17,500 nt of DNA, from NCBI GenBank assembly GCA_036377055.1, contig DASUZD010000049.1, forward strand, positions 1 through 17,500, read 5' to 3'. The translations under genes were made by a program, and so were the position numbers. Source of the stretch: DASUZD01 sp036377055 (lineage in GTDB: Bacteria; Actinomycetota; Thermoleophilia; Gaiellales; Gaiellaceae). Of the stretch, positions 1 through 9,501 are shown piece by piece (the first letter of the stretch is position 1; each line of letters opens with the position of its first letter). The notes beneath the pieces are model-generated. The model did no database searches. It was not told the origin of the DNA and saw only the letters and a list, made by a program, of their open reading frames with translations.

Positions 1-17
1 GGCATGGGTCAAAGGTA

Positions 18-1706
18 CTACGACGAGGGCGACAGTTCGACCTTTCCTTCGTTGCGGCGGATCTCCTCGACGCGGACCTCGATCGGATCGCCGAGCCGGA
101 ACCTCCCGCCGCCGCGGCGACCGACGAGCGCCGTCGCGAGCAGGTTCAGCTCGAAGTAGTCGCCGGGGAGGCGCCGGGCGGGCAAGAAGCCTTCGAAGAC
201 CTCGGCGAAGCGGACGAAGAGCCCGGAGCCGATGACGCCGACGATCTCGCCCTCGAAGGGCTCGTCCCAGCCTCGGTGGAAGAGCTCGCTCTCCAGCAGC
301 CACGCGAGGCAGAGCTCGTCGGCGCGGTACTCGATCGCGCCGGCGGCGCGCTCGCGGAGGGACGTGTGCTCGGCTAGCTCGTCGAGGTCGTCGGGCGCTG
401 GCTCGTCGGCGCCCCCGAGCTCGCGGAGCAGCGCGCGGTGGCAGACGAGGTCGGGATAGCGGCGGATCGGGGACGTGAAGTGCGCGTAGGCGCGGCTTGC
501 GAGCCCGGAGTGGCCGAGGTTCTCCGGGTGGTAGCGGGCCTGCTTCAGCGACCGGAGGACGAGCTGCGGAAACGCGTCGCGGCCGCGGCCGGACCTCCGG
601 ACGTAGTCCATGACACGCTCGCTGGCGGCGCCCGCGAGCTCGGAGGCCTGCGCCGGCGTCAGGTGGTCGGCCTCGGGCGCAGGCGGCGTCGGCACCTCGA
701 GGTCGGCGAGCCTCGCCAGGAGCAGCGCGATCGCTTGCGGGTCGGGACGCTCGTGGACGCGGTAGAGCGTCTCGCGGCGCCGCCCGGCGAGCAGCTCGGC
801 GACCGCTTCGTTCGCGCGGATCATCAGCTCCTCGACCAACGCATGCGCGTGCGGCTCGCTCTCGCGCCACGCGCGCGCGACGCCGCCGCGGCCGTCGAAG
901 GCGAACGCGATCTCGGGGCTCTCGATCCGCAGCGCTCCGCGCGCGAAGCGCCGGCGGCGGAGGTCGGCGGCGAGCTCGTCCGTCGCGCGGAGCGCTTCCA
1001 CGAGCTCCGACTCAGACGGCTCGTCGCCGGCGAGGATCCGCTCCACCTGGCCGTACGTGAGCCGCTGCCCGCTGCGGATCGCCGAGCGGTAGAAGAGCGG
1101 CTCGCCGCGCGGCGGGAACTCGACGGTGAGGCAGAGGCGGTCGAGCCCCGGGCGGAGGCTGCAGAGGTCGTCGGCGAGCTCGTGCGGGAGCATCGGAGCG
1201 ACCCGGCCCGGGACGTAGACGGACGTGCCGCGGTCCGCGGCGCCGCGGTCGAGCGGCGAGCCGGCCGGGACGAAGTACGACACGTCCGCGATGTGCACCC
1301 AGGCGCGGAGCCCGTCGGGCTCGCGGCGGACGGAGAGCGCGTCGTCGAAGTCTTTCGCGGTCTCGGGATCGATCGTGAACGAGAGCAGGTCGCGCAGGTC
1401 GACACGGCCTTCGAGGGAAGGGTCCGGCGGGTCGTACGGCTCGGTCGGCGCGCCCAGGCCTTCCTCGGCGAGGAGGCCGTCCAGCGCCGCGTCGATCGAG
1501 CGCGCGGGGCCGAGCACGCGCTCGAGCCGGGCGCGGCCACGGCCGGCGCGGACGACGGCGAGGTCGCCCGGCGCCGCATCGCCGAGCCGCTTCCGGTCGA
1601 GGACGAGCGGGACGCCGGCGGTGAAGAACGGCTCGCCGACGACCAGCTTGCCTCGCTTCGCCACCTCGACGACGAGGCGGCGCTCCGGGGCTGAAGCTTC
1701 ACGCAT
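18..1706 (-). CDS. rnr: Compact RNase R/RNase II family exoribonuclease (RNB domain)
   Basis: 3'-5' exoribonuclease that degrades RNA processively; cytoplasmic. The RNB signature TIDPETAKDFDDAL, carrying the metal-binding aspartates, lies at about residues 111-124, and the second RNB motif HFTSPIRRYPDLVCHR ends near residue 424. A C-terminal S1-type OB domain covers about residues 484-562 (GEIVGVIGSGLFVRF onward). With 562 residues it is much shorter than E. coli RNase R (about 813): the N-terminal helix-turn-helix and one cold-shock domain are missing and only a short N-terminal OB-like stretch remains. I chose ATG at 1706 because GGGAG sits 8 bases upstream; an in-frame GTG at 1724 has no ribosome-binding site. 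It lies about 130 bases downstream of ftsX on the same strand and ends in TAG. RNase R and RNase II cannot be fully separated by eye, but the short TIDPE..DFDDA form fits the RNase R-like group. Confidence 0.9.
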   Translation of the reverse strand: MREASAPERRLVVEVAKRGKLVVGEPFFTAGVPLVLDRKRLGDAAPGDLAVVRAGRGRARLERVLGPARSIDAALDGLLAEEGLGAPTEPYDPPDPSLEGRVDLRDLLSFTIDPETAKDFDDALSVRREPDGLRAWVHIADVSYFVPAGSPLDRGAADRGTSVYVPGRVAPMLPHELADDLCSLRPGLDRLCLTVEFPPRGEPLFYRSAIRSGQRLTYGQVERILAGDEPSESELVEALRATDELAADLRRRRFARGALRIESPEIAFAFDGRGGVARAWRESEPHAHALVEELMIRANEAVAELLAGRRRETLYRVHERPDPQAIALLLARLADLEVPTPPAPEADHLTPAQASELAGAASERVMDYVRRSGRGRDAFPQLVLRSLKQARYHPENLGHSGLASRAYAHFTSPIRRYPDLVCHRALLRELGGADEPAPDDLDELAEHTSLRERAAGAIEYRADELCLAWLLESELFHRGWDEPFEGEIVGVIGSGLFVRFAEVFEGFLPARRLPGDYFELNLLATALVGRRGGGRFRLGDPIEVRVEEIRRNEGKVELSPSS

Positions 1707-1714
1707 TCGTTGTG

Positions 1715-1719
1715 CTCCC
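1715..1719 (-). promoter_or_regulatory. Ribosome-binding site of the RNase R gene
   Basis: GGGAG on the minus strand, 8 bases before ATG 1706. It decides the start in favour of ATG 1706 over the upstream GTG 1724, which has no such motif. Confidence 0.55.
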
Positions 1720-1836
1720 GTCACACACGCGTGCGAGTTTCGCCGTTATGCTCGATGGCGGGGTGGAGGTGCGGAGGACCCCCGACCCGGCGAGCGGCTC
1801 GTGGCAAGCGCGACCCCGACCGAGCGGTTCCGCGGG

Positions 1837-2724
1837 CTAGACGCGGAGAAACCGGCGCAGCGTCAGCCCGGAGCCGGCGGCGCCGAGAAGCAGGCCGACC
1901 AACACGAGCGCGAGGGCGTTGAGCGAGAACGGGATCGCGCTCACGTCGGAGCCGCCGTTGATGTGGCCGAGGATCCTCGGCAGCGCGAGCTCCTTCCCGA
2001 GCAGCAGGAGGATCACGGCCAGCAACGAGCCGACGGCGCCGGTGATCAGACCCTCCAGCATGAACGGCCCGCGGACGAACCAGTTCGTCGCGCCGACGAG
2101 CTTCATCACCTCGATCTCACGGCGCCGGGAGAAGATCGACAGCCGGATCGTGTTCGCGATCAGGAGCGTCGACGCGACGAGCAGGATCACGATCGCGAGC
2201 AGGAAGATCGACTCGATCACCTTCGCCACGCTGATGATCCGCTTCGCGGTCTTTTGGCCGTAGTTGACCGTCTCGACGCCCTTCGGGCGCGGTGTGAAGC
2301 TCTTGTAGATCGCGTCCGCGTACTCGGCTCGCTTCGGCTCGACCTCCTCCGACGCCGGGAACGGGTTCGACGGAAGGCCGACCTTGAACACCTCCGGCAG
2401 GCGCTTCCGCATCCGCTTCAGCGCCTCCTGCTCCGAGACGAAGTCGAACGTCTTCACGTGCGGGTCGGCGTTGAGCTTCGCCGCGACCGCGTTGATCTGC
2501 GCGGGCGTCGCCTCGTAGCCGCACGACATCGGCGTGCAGAAGTAGACCTTGACGATGACCTCCTTCTTCACGTGGTCGCTCCACGAGACGACCCACGTCC
2601 CGAGCGCGATGAAGAGCCCGAGCAGGAACATCCCGATCAGAACCGTCATCGTCGCAGCGAGCGTCGTCGACGCACTCGCCCGGAGCGAGCGGAACGCCTC
2701 GGCGAAGAGCATGCGGGTCCTCAT
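1837..2724 (-). CDS. ftsX: Cell division ABC transporter permease FtsX
   Basis: Membrane partner of FtsE; the FtsEX complex transmits ATP hydrolysis to extracellular peptidoglycan hydrolases at the division site. The 295 residues follow the FtsX plan: a short cytoplasmic N-terminus, a first membrane helix at about 21-48, an extracellular domain at about 49-165, then three hydrophobic segments near 170-195, 220-245 and 265-285 in the FtsX/MacB permease domain (RRREIEVMKLVGATNWFVRGPF is the conserved cytoplasmic stretch, shown here in part). The extracellular domain has two close cysteines, C63 and C68, which could form a disulfide. The ATG at 2724 overlaps the ftsE stop as ATGA, so the two are probably translationally coupled; no strong ribosome-binding site is visible. 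Stop codon TAG. Confidence 0.95.
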   Translation of the reverse strand: MRTRMLFAEAFRSLRASASTTLAATMTVLIGMFLLGLFIALGTWVVSWSDHVKKEVIVKVYFCTPMSCGYEATPAQINAVAAKLNADPHVKTFDFVSEQEALKRMRKRLPEVFKVGLPSNPFPASEEVEPKRAEYADAIYKSFTPRPKGVETVNYGQKTAKRIISVAKVIESIFLLAIVILLVASTLLIANTIRLSIFSRRREIEVMKLVGATNWFVRGPFMLEGLITGAVGSLLAVILLLLGKELALPRILGHINGGSDVSAIPFSLNALALVLVGLLLGAAGSGLTLRRFLRV

Positions 2725-3404
2725 TCGGAGGCGTACCCGCCGCGGCGCTCGTCGCGCATGAGCCGACCCTCCTCGAGCGCGAGCACGCGCCGGCGCATCT
2801 TGTCGACCATCTCGCGGTCGTGCGTGACCATCAGGACGGTCGTGCCTGAGCGGTTGATCCGGTAGAGGAGCTGCATGATCCCCACGGACGTGTCCGGGTC
2901 GAGGTTCCCGGTCGGCTCGTCGCAGACGAGCAGCGGCGGGTGGTTCACGAACGCGCGCGCGATCGAGACGCGCTGCTGCTCACCGCCGGACAGCTCGTCG
3001 GGATACGAGTTCATCTTGTGCGACAGCCCGACGAGGTTCAGCACCTCCGGCACCTTGCGCCGGATCGCCGTGCGCGCCTCGCCCTGCACCTTCAGCGCGT
3101 AGGCGACGTTCTCGGCGGCCGTGCGCGTCGGGAGCAGCTTGAAGTCCTGGAAGACGCAGCCGACGTTCCGGCGCAGCAGGGGAACCTTCGAGCGCTTCAG
3201 CCGCGTGAGGTCGCGCCCGCCGACGATGATCCGGCCGTCGGTGGGCTCGATCTCCTTGAGGAGGAGGCGGACGAGCGTCGACTTCCCGGATCCGGAGGCG
3301 CCGACGACGAAGACGAAGTCGCCCTTCTCGATCACGAACGAGACGTCGTCGAGCGCGTGGATGTGGTGCTCGTACTCCTTCGTGACGCCCTCGAAGACGA
3401 TCAT
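2721..3404 (-). CDS. ftsE: Cell division ATP-binding protein FtsE
   Basis: ABC ATPase that drives FtsX. From Met at 3404 the protein has 227 residues, the usual FtsE length, beginning MIVFEGVTKEY. Visible motifs are Walker A GASGSGKST (35-43), the Q-loop in CVFQDFKLLP, the ABC signature LSGGEQQR (about 137-144), Walker B LLVCDEPTGNLD and the H-loop VTHD. The frame stays open upstream to a GTG at 3518, adding a 38-residue proline-rich extension (PPQTLTPPLEIEQPPPSSGP) not expected in the family. No start in this region has a good ribosome-binding site, so the choice rests on homology. Gene order prfB-ftsE-ftsX is typical of Gram-positives. It ends in TGA overlapping the ftsX start. Confidence 0.93.
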   Translation of the reverse strand: MIVFEGVTKEYEHHIHALDDVSFVIEKGDFVFVVGASGSGKSTLVRLLLKEIEPTDGRIIVGGRDLTRLKRSKVPLLRRNVGCVFQDFKLLPTRTAAENVAYALKVQGEARTAIRRKVPEVLNLVGLSHKMNSYPDELSGGEQQRVSIARAFVNHPPLLVCDEPTGNLDPDTSVGIMQLLYRINRSGTTVLMVTHDREMVDKMRRRVLALEEGRLMRDERRGGYASE

Positions 3405-3544
3405 CGAGCCCGGGCCCGACGAGGGCGGGGGCTGCTCGATCTCGAGTGGGGGCGTAAGGGTCTGTGGCGGGTTCACGTCTCGACCGGGTTCAAGGGAAGC
3501 GCGGCCGCGGTACCGCACCGGCGAAGTCGTCGAAAGCGCGCCCC

Positions 3545-3572
3545 AGTCTAACGAAACCTTCGGCGTACAACC
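3545..3572 (-). promoter_or_regulatory. Candidate ftsEX promoter
   Basis: On the minus strand TAGACT (3545-3550) fits the TAnnnT -10 pattern. A weak -35-like GGTTGT (3567-3572) lies 16 bases upstream and touches the prfB stop codon. Transcription would begin about 25 bases before GTG 3518 or about 135 bases before ATG 3404. The -35 match is poor, so ftsEX could equally be read through from prfB. Confidence 0.25.
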
Positions 3573-4670
3573 TACTCCGCCGCCTTCGCAAGCAGGTACG
3601 CGTGGATGAATCCGTCGAGGTCGCCGTCGAGGACCCCCTGCGCGTTTCCCACTTCGAAGTTCGTCCGATGGTCCTTCACGAGCTGGTACGGATGGAGCAC
3701 GTAGCTGCGGATCGCGGCGCCGCCGAAGCCCATCGAGACGGCGCCTCTCTCCTTCGCCAGCTCCGCCTCCCGCTCCTCCTCCGCCAGCTCCGCGAGCCGC
3801 GAGCGCAGGATCCGCAGCGCAGTCTGCTTGTTCGAGGACTGCGAGCGCTCGTTCTGGACGCTCACGACGATCCCGGTCGGAAGGTGGGTGATCCGAACGG
3901 CCGAGTCCGTCTTGTTCACGTGCTGACCTCCCGCGCCGCTAGCGCGGTAGGTGTCGATCCGGAGGTCGTTCTCGTCGATCTCGACCTCGCCGTCATCGGA
4001 GAGCAGCGGGGCGGGGATCACCTGGGCGAAGGACGTGTGACGACGGTGCGCCTGGTCGAACGGCGAGAGGCGGACGAGCCGGTGCTTGCCGCGCTCGGCC
4101 GTCACGAGCCCATACGCGTTGTCGCCGCTCAAGGTGAAGGTCGTCGACTTGAGGCCCGCCTCCTCCCCGGGGCTCGCCTCGAGCATCTCGGCCTTGAAGC
4201 CGCGATCAGCCGCCCAACGCAGGTACATGCGGAGCAGCATCTCGGTGAAGTCCTGTGAGTCGGTGCCGCCTGCGTCCGACTGGATCGTCACGACCGCGTC
4301 GCCGGAGTCGTACTCGCCCGAGAACAGCGCGTCCTCCTGAAGCCGCTCGATCTCGCGGCGGATCGGCTGGATCGACTCCTCGATCTCGTCCTCGAGGCTC
4401 GGGTCGAGCTCGAAGAGCTCGCGCGCCTCCTCGTACTCCCGCACGAGCCGCTCGTACCGGTCGAGGCGGCGCTGGAGCCGCGCGTGCTCCGACGAGACGC
4501 GAGCGGCGCGCTCCTGGTCGTCCCAAAATCCTGGCTGACCGAGCTCGTGCTCGAGCTCGGCGATGCGCTTCCTCAGCCCGTCAGGGTCAAAGGTAACCAC
4601 GGACCCAGTCCAGCTGGGCCCTGATCTCCTCGAGCTGCTCGCTCAGCGGCTTGTCGTCGCGCTCGGCCAC
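3572..4670 (-). CDS. prfB: Peptide chain release factor 2, with programmed +1 frameshift
   Basis: RF2 releases the finished peptide at UGA and UAA codons. The main frame (3572-4588) carries the release-factor catalytic loop in ASGAGGQHVNKTDSAVRITH and the RF2-type SPF codon-recognition motif in RLSPFDQAHRRHTS. A short upstream frame starts at GTG 4670 and reads 27 codons ending DWVRGYL, then meets TGA at 4589-4587 within CTTTGAC. Skipping one base joins it to DPDGLRKRI in the main frame. The joined protein is 365 residues, the same as E. coli RF2, whose frame-0 leader also ends RGYL before CTT TGA C. The upstream in-frame GTG at 4691, overlapping the previous gene as GTGA, is an alternative start giving 372 residues. 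Stop codon TAG. It is followed by ftsE. Confidence 0.95.
4586..4592 (-). promoter_or_regulatory. RF2 programmed +1 frameshift site
   Basis: CTTTGAC on the minus strand: the CTT codon slips forward onto TTT past the in-frame TGA, giving GAC (Asp) as the next codon. This is the conserved bacterial RF2 autoregulation site, in which low RF2 favours the shift and so restores RF2. The Shine-Dalgarno-like stimulator seen in E. coli (AGGGGG) is replaced by CGTGGT here, so the upstream stimulator looks weak. Confidence 0.9.
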
Positions 4671-4687
4671 GGGCCGGATGGTACCGC

Positions 4688-5218
4688 TCACGTGTCGTCG
4701 GCCCCGAACGCGCGCTCCACTCTCGTGCGAAACGACCGGGGATCGACGGCCGGGAACCGATAGAGCTTCGGCTCGATCTTCTCGAACATCCGACGTGCCT
4801 CGGTCGGATCGACGAGCCCAGCTGCGACGAACGACCGAACGTCGTCGAGATCCTGTGGGTGCGCGCGCTCGACCTTCGCGAGAACCTGTGCGTAGGGATC
4901 GAAGTGGTAGAAGCTCAGGCGCCCGTGACCGGCGATGAAGATGCTTCGGTCTCGCCATCCGTCCGGAAGCGGAATGAAGTCGCCCGGCGAGACGAGCTCG
5001 ACGTTGACGCGCAGTTCGTCCTTCAGTCGCACGATCGCCTGCAGCAGGCGATCGCTTTCAGGCTCGAACGTGAGGTCGACGTCGATCGTCGTCGCGCGCC
5101 ACCCGTGGAGAACCGCCGTCGCGCCGCCGGTGAGATAGGCGACGCCCTCGGCGTCCGCTTCACGGCCGAGCTCGCGAAGGAGCGTCGCAATTCGCTCGGC
5201 GTCGGCTAGCTCGCGCAC
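4688..5218 (-). CDS. Nucleotidyltransferase-fold protein (DUF6036-like)
   Basis: A 176-residue protein with the Pol-beta nucleotidyltransferase signature: GGATAVLHGW at 31-40 followed by the metal-binding pair D46-V-D48 in TTIDVDLTFEPE. Past this core are a predicted beta region (RSIFIAGHGRLSFYHF) and a helical tail with DPYAQVLAKVERAHPQDLDDV. This layout resembles the DUF6036-type or MNT-like nucleotidyltransferases often found in small accessory modules; the exact substrate cannot be read from sequence. GTG 5218 overlaps the end of the upstream 93-aa gene by 13 bases, and its own TGA stop overlaps a GTG (4691) in the prfB leader frame, so the genes are probably co-translated. It sits between secA and prfB, outside the usual gene set there, which suggests an acquired module. 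Antitoxin, toxin or housekeeping role is undecided. Confidence 0.75.
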   Translation of the reverse strand: MRELADAERIATLLRELGREADAEGVAYLTGGATAVLHGWRATTIDVDLTFEPESDRLLQAIVRLKDELRVNVELVSPGDFIPLPDGWRDRSIFIAGHGRLSFYHFDPYAQVLAKVERAHPQDLDDVRSFVAAGLVDPTEARRMFEKIEPKLYRFPAVDPRSFRTRVERAFGADDT

Positions 5219-5487
5219 TCCGCAGCACGCTCGTAGCTGACGAGCCGGCGCAAGAGGGCGTTGTAGCGCGAATGCGCTGCGTCCGAATCATCGGCCGCGA
5301 GCAGCTCGTACAGGCGCCTCTCGGGCGATTCGAGCGGTGCGGAGACGACGATTCCGAGAGCGCGCAGGCGCGGCGCGCCGATGGAGACGAGGAGTGCTTC
5401 GGTCGACTCCACCCCGCGCTCGAGGTCCGCGAGGCCGACCTCCACGAGCTCTGCGCCCGGAAGTCCCGGGTCTGCGCGTCGCGGCAC
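5206..5487 (-). CDS. Small hypothetical protein paired with the nucleotidyltransferase
   Basis: A 93-residue protein from GTG 5487. I do not recognise the family. It has an acidic N-terminal half (AELVEVGLADLERGVESTEAL) and a C-terminal helix with SRYNALLRRLVSYERAAECAS; there is no signal peptide or membrane segment. It overlaps the downstream nucleotidyltransferase by 13 bases, so the two are probably made as a pair. TACGAT lies exactly 6 bases before the GTG, fitting a leaderless promoter, and no ribosome-binding site is seen. A small first gene feeding a nucleotidyltransferase gene is the layout of several toxin-antitoxin modules, but nothing in this protein proves that. Stop codon TAG. 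Confidence 0.65.
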   Translation of the reverse strand: MPRRADPGLPGAELVEVGLADLERGVESTEALLVSIGAPRLRALGIVVSAPLESPERRLYELLAADDSDAAHSRYNALLRRLVSYERAAECAS

Positions 5488-5493
5488 GAGTCG

Positions 5494-5499
5494 ATCGTA
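5494..5499 (-). promoter_or_regulatory. Candidate leaderless promoter (-10) of the small gene
   Basis: TACGAT on the minus strand, followed by 6 bases and then GTG 5487. With usual -10 spacing, transcription would start on the first base of the start codon. No convincing -35 hexamer is present. Confidence 0.4.
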
Positions 5500-5574
5500 G
5501 CGGGCTCCGACACAAGGGCCGCCGCGGCGGGCTTTGCCCGTCGTGGCCGCTATCGCCGTCCGTTAGGGGCCGAG

Positions 5575-5626
5575 GCGCTCGGAAGTCGTCATGGCGCCCC
5601 GGAAGCGGCCGCCGGACTTCCGAGCG

Positions 5627-5627
<1 letters not shown>
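5575..5627 (-). terminator. Long inverted repeat right after secA, possible terminator
   Basis: Perfect 13-base arms, GCGCTCGGAAGTC at 5575-5587 and its complement GACTTCCGAGCGC at 5615-5627, separated by a 27-base GC-rich loop. The right arm touches the secA TAG stop. The stem is strong, but no T-run follows on either strand, so it may be a factor-dependent or mRNA-end-stabilising structure instead of a classical intrinsic terminator. A shorter hairpin, CGGGC-AAA-GCCCG, lies just beyond it at about 5528-5540. The rest of 5488-5574 holds nothing else recognisable apart from the promoter of the small gene. Confidence 0.5.
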
Positions 5628-8296
<2,669 letters not shown>

Positions 8297-8302
8297 GGTC
8301 CT

Positions 8303-8308
8303 AGGGTA
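8303..8308 (-). promoter_or_regulatory. Candidate leaderless promoter (-10) of secA
   Basis: TACCCT on the minus strand, 6 bases before GTG 8296, placing the transcript start on the start codon. AGGA lies between them but only 2 bases from GTG, too close for a usual ribosome-binding site. The -35 region is weak. Confidence 0.45.
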
Positions 8309-8327
8309 CCGGCTTCGCCGCGTGGCC

Positions 8328-8333
8328 TACATT
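8328..8333 (+). promoter_or_regulatory. Candidate leaderless promoter (-10) of the first propeller gene
   Basis: TACATT on the plus strand, 7 bases before GTG 8341; transcription would start at or one base before the start codon. It faces the secA -10 box across 19 bases, so the two genes share a 44-base divergent promoter region. Confidence 0.45.
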
Positions 8334-8340
8334 GAGCGCC

Positions 8341-9486
8341 GTGAGGCTCGCACCGCTCGCAGCCGCAGCGTTCGTCGCGTTCCTCGCGGCGCACGGCTCG
8401 ACCGCGGCGGCGCCCGCGCCGACGCTTCGGCTGACCGGTCCGGTGAAGGAGCTCGCCGCCGACGGCGGCCGGGTGGCAGTGCTCTTCCAGACGACCATGC
8501 CGCGCTGCACGAGGTCACGGGTGGCGGTCTGGCAGCCGTCGAGCCGCTCGCTCGCGCCGATCGGAGCCTCGCCCTGCTCGGAAAGCCTCAGCACCGGCGC
8601 GGGCGTCTACTCCGTCGCCCTCGCGGGCACGCGCGTGGCCTACGTCCTCTACGGCGGCGGGAACACCCGCGAGCTTCAGCTGAAGAGCACGACGGTCGGC
8701 GAGCGCCGGCCGGCGACCTTCGCCAGCGCGTCCTTCTCCCTCGACGAGACCTCGGGCAGCTACATCGGCCGGGTCGCCGGCGACGGGCCGCTCCTCGCGT
8801 TCGACTGGTGGAACCGCTGCCCGGCGTGCGCGGACGACAACCGGCCGCAGCCGGACCGGAGCGCCGTCTGGCGGATCGCCGGGAGCGGCGCCCTCTGTCC
8901 GGACGCGGGGCTCGGAGCCGTCCGTCGCTGCACGGCCGTCCAGGTCGGGTTCGGGACGAGGCGGCTCCTGTCCGTCGCCGGCGGCTCGCTCGCGCTCCTC
9001 CAGCCGGACGGGTCCGTGGTCGTCACGACGAGCGCCGGCGAGACGAAGGCGACGATCCCCTTCGCGGCCGGCGAGCTGCGCGCGGCGCGGCTCGACAGCG
9101 ACGGCGGGACGCTCGCAGCGCTCGTCGCCTCGGGCGGGAAGACCGCGCTTCGCGTGTACGACGCGTCCGGCGGCCTCGCGCACGCGTACGCGCTTCCTTC
9201 CGCCCGCACCAGCGGCGACGGGACCTGCGGCGACCCGAGCGGCTGCCGCGTCCCCGCGCTTCGACTCGAGGACCTCCAGAGCGGGATCGCCGTCTACGTG
9301 CTCGCGCGAGACGTCCACCTGCTCCGACTCGCGGACGGGAAAAGCGCGACGGTGCGCGCGCCGGGCCGGACGCCGGTCCACGCCCAGCTCGAGGCGGACG
9401 GCCTGTACTACTCGTACTCGCTCGCGGCCCGCTCGAGCCGCGTCGCGTTTCTCCCCTTTTCGGCCGTGGTCTCGAAGCTTCGATAG
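8341..9486 (+). CDS. Exported beta-propeller protein, homologous to the C-terminal half of the next two genes
   Basis: A 381-residue protein with a Sec signal peptide (RLAPLAAAAFVAFLAAHGST, likely cleaved near residues 22-26) and no lipobox, so secreted or released. The rest is beta-rich with repeated short sheets typical of a propeller. It has eight cysteines (C56, C79, a CPAC pair, two more in LCPD and RRCT, and a GTCGDPSGC pair), suggesting disulfides outside the cell. It aligns co-linearly with the C-terminal halves of the two downstream lipoproteins: PVKELAADGGRVAV matches PVGALSAEGRRVAV, ALRVYDASGGLAHAYAL matches RLHVYDLGSGRLVASWPL, and the end GLYYSYSLAARSSRVAFLPF matches GLYYSYNVRGGRYPGRVVFV. 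GTG 8341 is preferred over TTG 8332 because a -10 box overlaps the TTG. Stop TAG; the next gene follows in the same frame. The function is not known. Confidence 0.85.
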   Translation: MRLAPLAAAAFVAFLAAHGSTAAAPAPTLRLTGPVKELAADGGRVAVLFQTTMPRCTRSRVAVWQPSSRSLAPIGASPCSESLSTGAGVYSVALAGTRVAYVLYGGGNTRELQLKSTTVGERRPATFASASFSLDETSGSYIGRVAGDGPLLAFDWWNRCPACADDNRPQPDRSAVWRIAGSGALCPDAGLGAVRRCTAVQVGFGTRRLLSVAGGSLALLQPDGSVVVTTSAGETKATIPFAAGELRAARLDSDGGTLAALVASGGKTALRVYDASGGLAHAYALPSARTSGDGTCGDPSGCRVPALRLEDLQSGIAVYVLARDVHLLRLADGKSATVRAPGRTPVHAQLEADGLYYSYSLAARSSRVAFLPFSAVVSKLR

Positions 9487-9501
9487 CGGCAAACTGAGTT
9501 C

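Noticed and set aside
1..17. ATG on the minus strand just after the RNase R stop as start of a further gene
   Set aside because: Only a few bases remain in the window and there is no ribosome-binding site, so nothing can be supported.
438..1694. A 418-codon open frame opposite the RNase R gene
   Set aside because: A shadow of the RNase R reading frame; no recognisable motif.
1725..1836. The gap between ftsX and the RNase R gene as site of smpB, a small RNA or terminator
   Set aside because: Only 112-130 bases, with no coding frame, no stable hairpin beyond a 4-base stem and no promoter I can support.
3405..3518. A 38-residue N-terminal extension of FtsE from GTG 3518
   Set aside because: Proline-rich, no ribosome-binding site and unlike FtsE starts; Met 3404 gives the usual length. 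Not fully excluded.
8332..8340. TTG 8332 as start of the first propeller gene
   Set aside because: It overlaps the TACATT -10 box, and GTG 8341 gives a cleaner signal peptide; only three residues differ.
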